Shown: positions 21,807 through 32,003 of the stretch, piece by piece
How the letters are laid out: each line of letters opens with the position of its first letter
Position numbering within the stretch: the first letter of the stretch is position 1
Assembly (NCBI GenBank): GCA_021234155.1
Contig: JAJEKV010000091.1
Span: 62,001-126,000, forward strand
DNA from: Isoetes taiwanensis
Lineage: Eukaryota > Streptophyta > Lycopodiopsida > Isoetales > Isoetaceae
Length of the DNA: 64,000 bases
Reading direction: 5' to 3'
The notes under the pieces: generated by a model
Databases searched by the model: none
Told to the model about the DNA's origin: nothing
What the model saw: the letters and a program-made list of their open reading frames with translations, nothing else
Made by a program: the position numbers and the translations under genes

Positions 21807-22079
21807 TTTAAAAAGCATCCAAGTTAATGTCTTTGACAACTAAAAAGAAAAGAGTATTACATGCGATACTCCAAAAAGAAAAGAGTATTACATGCGATAC
21901 TCCACTCAATACCTTCTTGAAATTTGAAAGCCTGGATTCGTATTTCGTATTTAGGACATGATCTTTGAAGTAATCCAAAGAACTTCATCATCAAACAGAT
22001 TATTTTGAGATTCTTATTACGATGACTGCAAGGATTTAAGCCTAAAATAGTTTGCTTGAGATATACGCATGTTTTGAGC

Positions 22080-22153
22080 GCGTTTGTAGCTCGATGGATA
22101 GAGCCGTCTGTTTCCTAAGCAGAAGGTCACATGTTCGACCCATATTTAACGCA
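22080..22153 (+). pseudogene. tRNA-Arg copy 57, extra base
   Basis: 74 nt. CTCGATGG in the D loop and an extra C before the anticodon stem (GAGCCGTCTGT). T stem CATAT mismatch as in copy 54, its counterpart one higher-order unit earlier. Confidence 0.55.
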
Positions 22154-22248
22154 TTTAAAGAGCATTCAAGTTAATGTCTTTAATAACCAAGACGATGACT
22201 GCAAGGATTTAAGCAAAAGGCTATGCTTAAAATATACACATATCTCAT

Positions 22249-22321
22249 GCGTTTGTAGCTTAGTGGATAGAGCGTCTGTTTCCTAAGCAGAAGGTCACAT
22301 GTTCGACCCATGTCTAACGTG
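22249..22321 (+). tRNA. tRNA-Arg(CCT) copy 58
   Basis: Same changes as copy 55, 832 bp upstream. Confidence 0.65.
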
Positions 22322-22565
22322 TTTAAAGAGCATTCAAGTTAACATTTTTGACAAAGAAAAAAAAAGAGTATTACATGCGATACTCCACTCAATACCTTCT
22401 TGAAATTTGAAAGCCTGGATTCGTATTTAGGACATGATCTCTGAATTAATCAATAGTTTTTTCCAAGGAACTTCATCATCAAACAGATTATTTTGAGATT
22501 CTTATTACGATGACTGCAAGGATTTAAGCCTAAAATACTTTCCTTGAGATATACGCATGGCTCAT

Positions 22566-22638
22566 GCGTTTGTAGCTAAGTGGATAGAGCGTCTGTTTCC
22601 TAAGCAAAAGGTCACATGTTCGACCTATGTCTAACGCG
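22566..22638 (+). tRNA. tRNA-Arg(CCT) copy 59, weak
   Basis: D stem GCTA/GAGC plus the copy-56 changes (GCAAA, TATGT). Confidence 0.45.
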
Positions 22639-22883
22639 TTTAAAGAGCATCCAAGTTAATGTCTTTGACAACTAAAAAGAAAAGAGTATTACATGCGATA
22701 CTCCACTCAATACCTTCTTGAAATTCGAAAGCCTGGATTCGTATTTAGGACAAGACATTTGAAGTAATCAATAGCTTTTTCCAAGGAACTTCATAACCAA
22801 ACATATTATTTTGAGATTCTTATTACGATGACTGCAAGGACTTAAGCCTAAAATAGTTGGCTTGAGATATACGCATGCCTCAT

Positions 22884-22956
22884 GCGTTTGTAGCTCAGTG
22901 GATAGAGTGTCTGCTTCCTAAGCAGAAGGTCATATGTTCGACCCACGTCTAACACG
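22884..22956 (+). tRNA. tRNA-Arg(CCT) copy 60
   Basis: TCTGC/GCAGA makes the only fully Watson-Crick anticodon stem in the array, but acceptor CTAACAC gives C2-A71 and the T stem has CACGT opposite ATATG. Confidence 0.5.
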
Positions 22957-23194
22957 TTTGAAGAGCATTCAAGTTAATGTTTTTGACAAGCAAAAAGAAA
23001 AGAGTATTACATGCGATACTCCACTCAATACCTTCTTGAAATTTGAAAGCCTGGATTTGTATTTAGGACATGATCTTTGAAGTGATCAATAGTTTTTTCC
23101 AAGGAACTTCATCATCAAACAGATTATTTTGAGATTCTTATTACGATGACTGCAAGGATTTAAGTAGTTTGCTTGAGATATACGCATGCCTCAT

Positions 23195-23267
23195 GCGTTT
23201 GTAGCTCAGTGGATAGAGCCTCTGTTTCTTAAGCAGAAGGTCACATGTTCGACCCATGTTTAATGCG
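23195..23267 (+). tRNA. tRNA-like copy 61 with anticodon CTT (Lys)
   Basis: Loop TTCTTAA in an intact stem. G26 is C. Acceptor TTAATGC with two wobbles. Third CTT copy. Confidence 0.55.
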
Positions 23268-23504
23268 TTTAAAGAGCATTCAAGTTAATGTCTTTGACAA
23301 GCAAAAAGAAAAGAGTATTACATGCGATACTCCACTCAATACCTTCTTGAAATTTGAAAGCCTGGATTTGTATTTAGGACATGATAATCAATAGCTTTTT
23401 CTAAGGAACATCATAACCAAACAGATTATTTTGAGATTCTTATTACGATGACTGTAAGGATTTAAGCCTAAAATAGTTGGCTTGAGATATACACATATGC
23501 TCAA

Positions 23505-23569
23505 ATCGTTTGTAGCTCGATGGATAGAAAAAAAAGAGAAGGTAAAATGTTCGACCCATGTCTAACGCG
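23505..23569 (+). pseudogene. tRNA-Arg copy 62, relic
   Basis: The anticodon arm is replaced by a poly-A-like run (GATAGAAAAAAAAGAGAAGG). TGTTCGACCCATG and CTAACGCG survive. Confidence 0.8.
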
Positions 23570-23814
23570 TTTAAAGAGCATTCAAGTTAATGTCTTTGAC
23601 AAGCAAAAAGAAAAGAGTATTACATGCGATACTCTTCTCAATACCTTCTTGAAATTTGAAAGCCTGGATTCGTATTTAGGACATGATCTTTGAAGTAATC
23701 AATAGTTTTTTCCAAGGAACTTCATCATCAAACAGATTATTTTGAGATACTTATTACGATGACTGCAAGGTTTTAAGCCCAAAATAGTTTGCTTGAGATA
23801 TACACATGCCTCAT

Positions 23815-23887
23815 GCATTTGTAGCTCAGTGGATAGAGCGTCTGTTTCCTAAGCAGAAGGTTACATGTTCGACCCATGTTTAATGCG
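23815..23887 (+). tRNA. tRNA-Arg(CCT) copy 63, compensated acceptor
   Basis: GCATTTG pairs with TTAATGC, giving A3-T70 in place of G3-C70 and a G7-T66 wobble. The variable loop is AGGTT. Confidence 0.65.
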
Positions 23888-23984
23888 TTTAAAGAGCATT
23901 CAAGTTAATGTCTTTAACAACCAAGACGATGACTGCAAGAATTTAAGCCTAAAAGACTATGCTTAAAATATACACATATCTCAT

Positions 23985-24057
23985 GCGTTTGTAGCTCAGT
24001 GGATAGAGCGTCTGTTTCCTAAGCAGAAGGTCACATGTTCAACCCATGTCTAACGCG
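23985..24057 (+). tRNA. tRNA-Arg(CCT) copy 64
   Basis: Single change in the T loop (TTCAACC, G57 to A), a purine-for-purine change. Confidence 0.8.
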
Positions 24058-24379
24058 TTTAAAGAGCATTCAAGTTAACGTCTTTGACAAGCAAAAAGAA
24101 AAGAGTATTACATGCGATACTCCACTCAATACCTTCTAGAAATTTGAAAGCCTGGATGCGATACTCCACTCAATAACTTCTAGAAATTTGAAAGCCTGGA
24201 TGCGTGTCTAGGACATGATCTTTGAAGTAACATAATCAAACAAATTATGTTGAGATTTTTATTATGATGACCACAAGAATTTAGGCTTTAAAGACATTGC
24301 TTGAGATATACATTTTTATTACGATGACTGCAAGGATTTAAGCCGAAAATAGTTTGCTTGAGATATACGCATGCCTCAT

Positions 24380-24452
24380 GCGTTTGTAGCTCAGTGGATA
24401 GAGCGTCTGTTTCCTAAGCAGAAGATCATATGTTCGACCCATGTTTAACGCG
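24380..24452 (+). tRNA. tRNA-Arg(CCT) copy 65
   Basis: Variable loop AGATC, T stem ATATG, acceptor TTAACGC. All stems are formable. Confidence 0.68.
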
Positions 24453-24549
24453 TTTAAAGAGCATTCAAGTTAATGTCTTTAACAACCAAGACGATGACTG
24501 CAAGGATTTAAGCCTAAAAGACTATGCTTAAAATATACACCTATCTCAT

Positions 24550-24622
24550 GCGTTTGTAGCTCAGTGGATAGAGCGTTTGTTTCCTAAGCAGAAGGTCACA
24601 TGTTCGACCCATGTCTAACGCG
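24550..24622 (+). tRNA. tRNA-Arg(CCT) copy 66
   Basis: Single change, TTTGT in the anticodon stem. Confidence 0.8.
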
Positions 24623-24865
24623 TTTAAAGAGCATTCAAGTTAACATTTTTGACAAGTAAAAAAAAAGAGTATTACATGCGATACTCCACTCAATACCTTC
24701 TTGAAATTTGAAAGCCTGGATTTGTATTTAGGACATGATCTCTGAATTAATCAATAGTTTTTTCCAAGGAACTTCATCATCAAACAGATTATTTTGCGAT
24801 TCTTATTACGATGACTGCAAGGATTTAAGCCTAAAATAGTTGCTTGAGATATACGCATGGCTCAT

Positions 24866-24938
24866 GCGTTTGTAGCTCAGTGGATAGAGCGTTTGTTTCC
24901 TAAGCAGAAGGTCACATGTTCGACCCATGTCTAACGCG
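24866..24938 (+). tRNA. tRNA-Arg(CCT) copy 67
   Basis: Single change, TTTGT. Last copy of the array. Confidence 0.8.
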
Positions 24939-25045
24939 TTTAAAGAGCATTCAAGTTAATGTCTTTGACAACTAAAAAGAAAAGAGTATTACATGCGATA
25001 CTCCAAAAAGAAAAGAGTATTACATGCGATACTCCACTCAATACC

Positions 25046-25350
25046 ATGCGCTTTGTCTATCCCCTTCTTTCCACCCTTTTCCTATTTTCCCTTTCCCACC
25101 CTTTCTTTCTTCCCCTTTCCCCGGTGCCCTTTTTCCCTTCCCTTCCTTTCCCCCTACCTTTTTCTATTCCTTTTTTTTTTTCCAACGCCATTTTACGCCA
25201 TTTTTTTCCTTTTCTTTTCCTTTTTTTTTTGCCCTTTTCCTCTTCCCCTTATTCCCATGCCATTTTTCCCTTCCCTTTTACCGTTTTCTTTTTCTTTTTT
25301 ACCCATATCTTCTCTCCCTTTCCTCTTCCCCCGCTTTCCTTTTCCCTTAA
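25046..25350 (-). repeat. Polypyrimidine block at the array end
   Basis: C/T-rich on the plus strand (CCCTTTTCC and CTTTCCTTTTCCC runs), the mirror of the tract at 9430-10960. The sequence beyond (25350-25480), read on the minus strand, resembles the sequence just before that tract, including ATCTTATATTAAAATGTTAT. The two look like inverted copies of one element flanking the right array block. Confidence 0.7.
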
Positions 25351-25944
25351 GAGATCAAATCATGACCAATCACGGTGGTGGAAAGTCATGCGATAAATCT
25401 TGGCCTTTAGATTTAATCAGATGATCTCAACCACTCAAACTAGGGCTAATCCAATATGGTATAACATTTTAATATAAGATGCCATACCCTAATTGACACA
25501 GTGAATAGACAGACATTTCATGTAATATGCTTATAAAAATGGATATCCTCAAAATTTTGGCGCCAACAGAGTTGCCTTGAAGATTTTCTTGCCGGTTATG
25601 TTGGTCTTCTACTCAGCAATGCAGAAGAAGCTCTGTATTGAGCCTATGGATAACCTGCAAAAGCAAGGACAACATGAAGATAGATGCACAAAGTTTACAA
25701 ATTTGCTAGATTCTTGTATCTCATGAACTCAACATTTTTTTTTGTCTTCTGCATCCAGGGACATGATAAAGGCATTAAAAATTTTAGATGAATACATTTT
25801 CAGAATTGCTTATATCCTTGCTAAACACCTGCAGAAGGTGTATGATATCGTGTAAATATGTTTTCTGAATATTTCATGGTGTACACAACATATGTATGAT
25901 ACAGGGGTACTGTAGACGTGTATACAACCCCTGCATAAGGTCTA

Positions 25945-25975
<31 letters not shown>

Positions 25976-26146
25976 GATTTTCTAAAATTTTTCCCATTAT
26001 AATGAAATATCTTAGGACCTTTGGCCCCTGGTATCCTTGTAGGGGGCGGTGCTCCTTGAAGGGGGATTGCAAGAACATGCCATGTGCCGTCGTATGTCCT
26101 AAGGGATGCTGGCTGCTACGACGTAAAAATACACCTTCCTTCCTTC
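25351..26146. other. Unclassified, with a poly(A) run
   Basis: Contains TTTTGGCGCCAACAGAGTTG at 25557, which looks like a plant LTR-element primer site. It also has a direct repeat (CCTGCAGAAGGTGTAT at 25829, CCTGCATAAGGTCTAT at 25930), the second copy leading into A27 at 25946-25972, as at the 3' end of a retroposon. No gene seen. Confidence 0.4.
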
Positions 26147-26223
26147 CTTCTTATTGTAGGTAACATAGCTGCCAGCTAGTTCATCGTGAACTAGCTGGCA
26201 GCTATGTTACCTACAATAAGAAG
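26147..26223. repeat. Perfect 37-bp inverted repeat, 3-nt loop
   Basis: Left arm 26147-26183 (starts CTTCTTATTGTAGG, ends CTAGTTCA), loop TCG, right arm 26187-26223, the exact reverse complement. RNA from either strand would form a 37-bp hairpin without mismatches. No protein or transposase is associated. Confidence 0.95.
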
Positions 26224-26780
26224 ATATTTGCAACAAAAGCCAACTGGAATTTAGAAACTAACTATTCAATCCTTCCAAGTCTATTCCTCAGCTAAAGATT
26301 GATACCCTCTGAAATATATGAATTAATAATAAAAAGCCGCATAATTAAGCGAAACAGAGATTAAAGTTTTGGAAAGCAGTAGTGAATATCATACACACCA
26401 ATTTGAAGCAAATGATTACATGCATGTATTGATGCAAATAATGAAGGCCCATGTGCATGTTGTTTGATTCAAAGACCTTTCCTTCTAAATGATAAAACAC
26501 ACGAGGCCTGGAATCCGCTTCCTACAATACAAAACAACATGCATCCAAAGAAGACTCCCACTTCACCATCTCTTAAAATCCACTTCACCTTGCCCTTAGG
26601 TCTATGTGGAATCCTGATCGTCAAAACCTAAATAGCCTACGACCATCAAATCCCTCAAAATGCAATATTCCGCTGCGTATGCTACCATCCAGCCCTAGGG
26701 TATGCCCTTTGGGCAACCCAAAACTTTAGGGGTGAGAATTTTACTTTTAGGGCCGTAACTGGCCTGCCGGAAAGGTTTAG
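26224..26780. other. Probable upstream region of the NFD6-like gene
   Basis: No coding region or repeat recognised. Confidence 0.3.
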
Positions 26781-27132
26781 GGTTAGGTTGGGGTGTTTTT
26801 TGTGCCCATGCCGGAGAGAACCAAAAGGAGTGTAGTCAAAGAAGAAGATGAAGGTAAGTTCTTGCCCATTTTGCATTTCGCTTGTTCGATACTGTTATAG
26901 TTTGCCGTTGACTGATCCTGGTTCTCGGCAGGTTGCAACAAGCATGTTTTAACGCTGAAAAGATAAGAAAACCGCTGATTGGTACCATTATTCATTTATT
27001 CAATAAAAGCCAGGCAACCTGGCTGTACTTTCTCATAGCAGGCAGTCAGGAAATCCTTGAATTTTCATCAGTACTTGTTTATAATCCTAAATTTTGGGAA
27101 GTTAGACTATGTACTGATTCAAAAACGGAAAT

Positions 27133-27697
27133 ATGCTGAGCCATGTATGCAAAAAAGCAGCCACAGCAAGACCATTGCTAGCAAAATGTAGGCCTTCATC
27201 CGCCTCAACTTCTAATGCAACCCCCAAATTGTTTCAAATGCCTGGACAGTCTCCCCTGTTCAGAAGGTATGTGCAACATGTGGCTGCTGTGATTGTTTTC
27301 CTTGTTATTTAGACTCATGTTGATGTTATTGCAGTGGTATCAATTCTTTGCAATCTCTGTCTTTGATTCCTTTGCATTCTGCTGTGGCTACATCGAGGCT
27401 CGTTTCCAGAATAAGCACCAGCGCTTTAGCTTCAATTAGTTTTCGAGGTATGTCCTAGCTCAAGTCCTTTTTCTGTTTCTTCTAGTTTGTAGTATATCTG
27501 ACGTTAGTATACTTCCGAGCTTTTACTCATTGTTTCAAGTTTTTGCTCATTTCTCTATGTGCATAGTTATCACACCCTGCATCTGATTATGGCTGTCTGA
27601 AAGTATGTTTAATTTAGAGGAAAATAGAATGTTAAGAGTGAGTTTTCACGTCTAGAAGTGGTCCTCTACATGATCAGATGGTGAAGATGGCACATAG
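27133..27697 (+). CDS. NFD6/NOXY2-like small mitochondrial protein, 3 exons
   Basis: Predicted exons are 27133-27266, 27335-27447 and 27678-27697, joined by GT-AG introns, giving 88 residues. The start MLSHVCKKAATARPLLAK is rich in Ala, Arg and Ser and lacks acidic residues, as in a mitochondrial presequence. Exon 2 encodes the family signature LQSLSLIPLHSAVATSRL followed by VSRIS; Arabidopsis NFD6/NOXY2-type proteins have a similar QSLLPLHSAV-like core. The first two exons are the stronger part. Exon 3 (ending DGEDGT) rests only on an in-phase AG acceptor. If intron 2 is retained the protein ends after FRGMS, and variable C-termini are common in this family. A 5'-UTR intron may lie at 26854-26931 (GTAAGT to GGCAG). 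Function in the family is poorly defined (mitochondrial; implicated in karyogamy or oxylipin response). It is the only likely host protein gene in the window. Confidence 0.62.
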
Positions 27698-28828
27698 TTC
27701 TTTGCGGAATTCGGCATATTTCTCTTGACGTGATCAGTAATTCATTGCAATTCGCCCTTGCCTAGATGACCTTGAAGGCACGTGATGCATGAAGGACAAT
27801 GAAGTCTTTTTCTGCTGTTCATCATGTAGGTGGAATTCTTATTTTCAAATGTACTAATTCATAATAATTATGAATGCCATGTTGTAATACACTATCGTTG
27901 CCAGAGTGAAGTGAGTTTTGAGTGTACAAAGAAGTGTTTAGCCTCTTTCCCTTTTTAATTTCGCTGCATTTTAGGATATCGCATGTGAATGAATCTTGAT
28001 TATACATTTTGAATGAAATTTATGCTGATATGTATATGTTTTAGAACATGGTATTTCGAAGCCACGGTGATGATGGGGACTAGAAGATTCTACTGCTGAT
28101 CCAAATAGCATGGGGTACGAAGACATTCTTGAAATCTGCAATCTTGAAATCTGCAATCGGTAGTTTTTAACTAGTCATTTTTTACATGTTACGTGAGCTG
28201 GCAACGATATGCTGGTTGATTTTGGTTGATTTTCGTAATGTTACGGGAGCTGGCATAGTTGAAAAGATGTGTAATCAAGAGAAACACCGCGCCAATTCGT
28301 TTTGCTCTGCTTCCTAAAGTTATTGTATGGTTGTACTTCTCTTTGGATTTGCTTCGTTGGACATTCCAAATGCAATCCGTTGCAGTTAAATAGAGTATTC
28401 TTCCGATAGAGAAAGAATAAGGCACGTGAGAAGGGATAAGGCATATTAGCCAAATTAGCAATTCTCGTTCTTATCTTGGGAGACACATTTTCCATCAAAA
28501 ACACTTGGTTCTGGCTGGAGTAAAATGCTAACGTTCCATACCTGTATGGCATCTACATTGAATTTATGACATGTGACAAAAGTTGTCGATCTGCAACTTC
28601 AAAAATCAGGGGACAAAGATATATCAGTACTAGGGTAATACCTGATACTAGGAACGATCCAGTTGAATTGACCTTGATTGAATGAATCTCTTCATCTAAT
28701 CAAGGCTCCTTGTTACATAGTTTTTTAAAATAAAGGGGAAGAATTGGTAGCTGATCTAATTTGTTTCTTACGGGAGCTGCTATTGGTTATCACGGCCGAT
28801 AACCCCATAAGTTACGTAGGATGTAGTT
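27698..28828. other. Probable 3' region of the NFD6-like gene and intergenic DNA
   Basis: No further coding exon could be supported. ATCTTGAAATCTGCA is tandemly repeated at 28126-28155. The short open frames are not conserved-looking. Confidence 0.3.
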
Positions 28829-28985
28829 GGAAAACTACCAAAATACCCCTATGAGTTTTTTGTGTAATTACCAAAATGCCCCTACACACCTACTATACAC
28901 AAGGGCATTTTGATAATTTTGAAACTCATAAGGGCATTTTGGTTACACAAACTCATAAGGGTATCTTTACCCTTGGTAGTTTTCC
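28829..28985. mobile_element. Foldback (MITE-like) element
   Basis: Ends GGAAAACTACCAA and TTGGTAGTTTTCC are inverted. The interior pairs imperfectly over about 55 bp per arm (ACCAAAATGCCCC against AGGGCATTTTGGT; CCTATGAG against CTCATAAGG). No coding capacity, and no clear target duplication. Confidence 0.65.
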
Positions 28986-29559
28986 CAAAAGTTGAAAAAC
29001 TACCAAACATAACAGAATAGATGTATAGGGCAAAATTTCAAGCTTCTAAATCTTCTGCAATGAGCTAGATCTTTCACCATAAAACCAAACAACAATGAAT
29101 TTTCCATTTATTTTGCTAAATTAGTGTTGTGAATGGGGCTTGGTGTAGATTTTGAAGAAGGCAAAGAATAACATGTAAACTTGTCTCAAGACTTGTGTTT
29201 GAGATGGTAGATCTTGGAGCTAGATGGAAATGCAAGGAGTTATAATATCGATTGAGATAATAACAATATCTGCAAAGCTATCTAACTGAATCTAACTGGT
29301 ACCTTTGCAACGCATTTAAGTGGGGATAAATTGGGCTCAATCATGTTAAGAATTTTAACCTTTTTAAATGATTAGTATTCTTTTGTTTTGATGTGAATAT
29401 GGGATGTTTTCATTTTCTATTGCTGACTATTGATGCGGAGAATATTCCCTTGCTTGTGCTAGATCAAGGGCGTATGCCAATGGTGCAAATTAAACCAACA
29501 AGAGTGAATAGGAAGGAAGGTTCTTTTATCGTCCGCGGAGGCCAATCGGCCTATGGGAC
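28986..29559. other. Unclassified
   Basis: No supported gene or repeat. Confidence 0.3.
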
Positions 29560-32003
29560 CCAAATTACACGGGTGCAGCAAGCCCGTTGCTACCCGGATT
29601 AAAAAACCCCCCCTTAGGAGGGAAAAACCGTCGCAGCAACAAGCCTGTTGTAGCGAGCCCGAATCTGACTAGCTCTGGAAGGCATGGCTTTCATCCTCAA
29701 CAACCCCCAGCGGGCAACACTGACAAAGCCTGTCCTGGCGTAGCTCTCCAACCCACCGACCCGTCTCAAGCCGAAGATGGTGGGCCCATGTTCGAATGGA
29801 CGCGATGATCCTGCGCTTCTTCACGGGCAACTGAGAACGCAAGTAGAGAGCGTGGGCCTCAACCGTGGGTGGGGTTTATGTGTTGTTTGTAGTGTGCCAC
29901 CTTTACCGCTCCAGCATGGTGGTCCCAGAGCTTCGCCAGAAACAAGAGTCCAAGTACCCTCATCCCTATCCCGGCCGGCTCTGTGCACCCGGGACGCACC
30001 TATATGCTCTACGTTCCAAACGGCTTAGCCACCGGGCTCTCTTTGTCCTTCCAACAAGCCCTCGAAGTCGCTATGGGCTCATCGCCACCGCAAGAAGCCA
30101 AGTCGCGGGGAGCCGAAAGTGTCGCCTATGCCGGCCACCCGGAAATAAACAATGTGTCTATCGATGGTCGCATGCCGGGGGCATGAATCTCATCTCCCGC
30201 AACAAGATCGATATGGGCGAGGGCTTGACCCCAAATGCCCGCGTCAAAAATGCCTTCGACCTGCTCTAAGTCGTTCCAAGTCACCAAAGACACCACTTGG
30301 GCCCCACACCTCGACCCCATACGTAAGAACCGCTCCACCAGTTCGGAACAAATGTGACTGGTGGCCCCAACCATCTGGCTTCGGCCCCGTGGACTATTGT
30401 TTTGCATTGCGCATAGCCGCCTTCCAACTCAGGGTCACCCAAAGCTTAATGGATGCATCCCAATACATTGAGGACGGAAATTCCACCCCAGGTACTTGTA
30501 GCTGGGTGTAACCTCTACCATCTGCCCCTGATAAGTGAGCGCCGGAGGTGCTGGATGATGTGAGGAGGATATGAGGACCACCTTAGTCTTGGCCGTGTTG
30601 ACACGCATGTCCGCCGGCGCGTAATGTGTCCGGGGCATCTAGGTGTGCCTCGCATGCCCTCCGGTGTATGGGCCAAGAGGTCCACATCATCCGCATAGAT
30701 GAGCCGCCGATGACCCGATGCAAGAGTCAGATAATACCGCCCCCATTGGCGCAAGCTAGGCTTTCAACCGGTCAATGTAAAGTCCAAAGAGTGTGGGAGA
30801 GAGGACAACCTTGCCTAACTCCAATGCTACCGGGCAAATGATTGTCCTTCCGGTTGCATGCGGCTCGCGGCTCTCCAGATAACTCTTGCGTTCGCAGATC
30901 CAGAGGGAGCCCCGTGATGGTGCAAACCGCCCACAACTTTTTTTCCCGGTACTATGTCGAAAGCTTTTGCAAAGTCCACAAAACAAAGAAGATAAAGTCC
31001 TCCCGACCGGTCCTCGGGCCGCCCCCACTGTGGCCCTTAGTGTGAAGATGTGATCAATGGTCGAATGCTCTGGGTCGGAACCCCGCACGGGTAAGTGCCC
31101 TAACTTCGGCCGCCGCCCATCCGGTTACCGGTGTTCGAGAATGCCCGCCAAGACGGCTTTGGCAAACACCGAAATAACCATGATGGTTCCGGTGAATTGG
31201 TCGGACGATTGTGGGTCCCCCGCCTTGTAGATCGGAACAACCCCGCTTGTGGTCCATGATCGGGGAAAACCCTCTTGCGGATACTGTTGAACGGTCGCAG
31301 ACAGGGCGGGCACCATGGGCTGTCCCGCCCACTTGAGCAACTCTGCTTGGGGGCCGCCCAAAGTCTGGCCGCCTTCCCATTAGCCGGGGCGCTGCAGCCC
31401 CTCTTCGACATCTTCTTCCGTGATCACCGGTAGGCTATGTTCGCGGGGGCACATCCGTCCGTATTCAGGGGGATCATAAAGCGATTGGTGTACCGCTCCC
31501 ATTGCACCGGGCCGTGATGTTTCCGTAGGGTCGTGGGCGGCTTGAGAGTACCCTGCGCCGAGAAAAGTTTCTGGTGCCCAAGAGTAGGCGAACATTTCTC
31601 CTTGGTGCCTTGCCAGGTACCTTGCCTTTGTTTCCTTGAGGAAGGCACGGTAATGGCTGGTGGTCTGAGCTCGCGTGTCCTGATCCACGATGAGACGGAG
31701 TGCGTGTTTGCATTCCTTACACTCAGCATCAAACCATTTGTTACGCGGGAAGGTTGCGGCCTCTGATCTCTGGCATGGGGGAGGTCTCCCAAAGCACTGT
31801 GCTCGCCTGCTTCCGAGGAGCTCAACCAGCTGGTCGGGTTTTCGCTTCCAGCCAGGGGGGCCCAGAAGAATCGGGAGGGCTTCTGCGAGCATGTCAGCGT
31901 AAGCCTCCGCCTGCTCATAATCCAAGCACAACCGAGGTCGGCAAGGTACTGCTCTAACATCTGAGCTCTAGTTAGCATGAAGGCCATGCCCGTGATCCAT
32001 GCT
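29560..32003 (-). pseudogene. Non-LTR retrotransposon (LINE) ORF2, decayed
   Basis: Read right to left: a linker domain (31931-31380, with WFDAECKECKHALRL) typical between endonuclease and reverse transcriptase; RT fingers (31361-31125, VVPIYKAGDP); RT palm segment LSPTLFGLYIDRL (30800-30756); the catalytic loop LIYADDVDLLAHTPEGM (about 30710-30660); then VNTAKTKVVLISS and YKYLGWNF (30600-30470); and a C-terminal region with GAQVVSLVTWNDLEQVE (30315-30265). These pieces lie in different frames, so at least four frameshifts interrupt the RT. The 5' part is cut off by the outer LTR element at 32004. The RT does not look like the common plant L1 type, and the clade is not assigned. Confidence 0.8.
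31999..32003. repeat. Target-site duplication ATGCT (left)
   Basis: Matches 56273-56277 exactly and abuts the outer 3' LTR terminus TGTGACG. Confidence 0.9.

Larger units (their letters stand above)
20290..22860 (+). repeat. Higher-order repeat, about 840 bp, three tandem copies
   Basis: tRNA copies 51-52-53, 54-55-56 and 57-58-59 recur with the same internal spacing (starts 20402/21247/22080, 20572/21417/22249, 20891/21734/22566). The two later copies share private changes (CATAT T stem, CTAACGT acceptor, CCTTGAGATATACGCATGG leader). Recent amplification therefore worked on a three-tRNA block, not on single units. Confidence 0.8.
12095..25045 (+). repeat. tRNA-Arg(CCT) tandem array, right block (44 copies)
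   Basis: Same unit and orientation as the left block, resuming inside a spacer at ACATTAACGTCTTTGACAAG. It is more heterogeneous: half-length units of 150-170 bp occur (14341 to 14511; 20402 to 20572), and several spacers carry a local duplication of about 31 bp around GAGTATTACATGCGATACTC (17640-17710, 21000-21060, 21840-21905, 24975-25040). It ends abruptly in a spacer at CACTCAATACC, where a pyrimidine-rich block begins. Confidence 0.95.

Noticed and set aside
1-25045. CRISPR-like regular repeats
   Set aside because: Units are 318 bp, contain a tRNA and have no short unique spacers; the surrounding sequence is plant-like.
24959-25424. Overlapping frames of 108-145 residues rich in Phe, Pro, Ser
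   Set aside because: Three frames are open at once because the block is pyrimidine-only; not coding.
25557-25576. PBS-like TTTTGGCGCCAACAGAGTTG as proof of an LTR element
   Set aside because: No LTR pair or coding domain found next to it; kept only as a remark in the region description.
25821-26078. 85-residue minus frame with Tyr/Val repeats
   Set aside because: Contains the translated poly(A) run as poly-Phe; simple repeat artefact.
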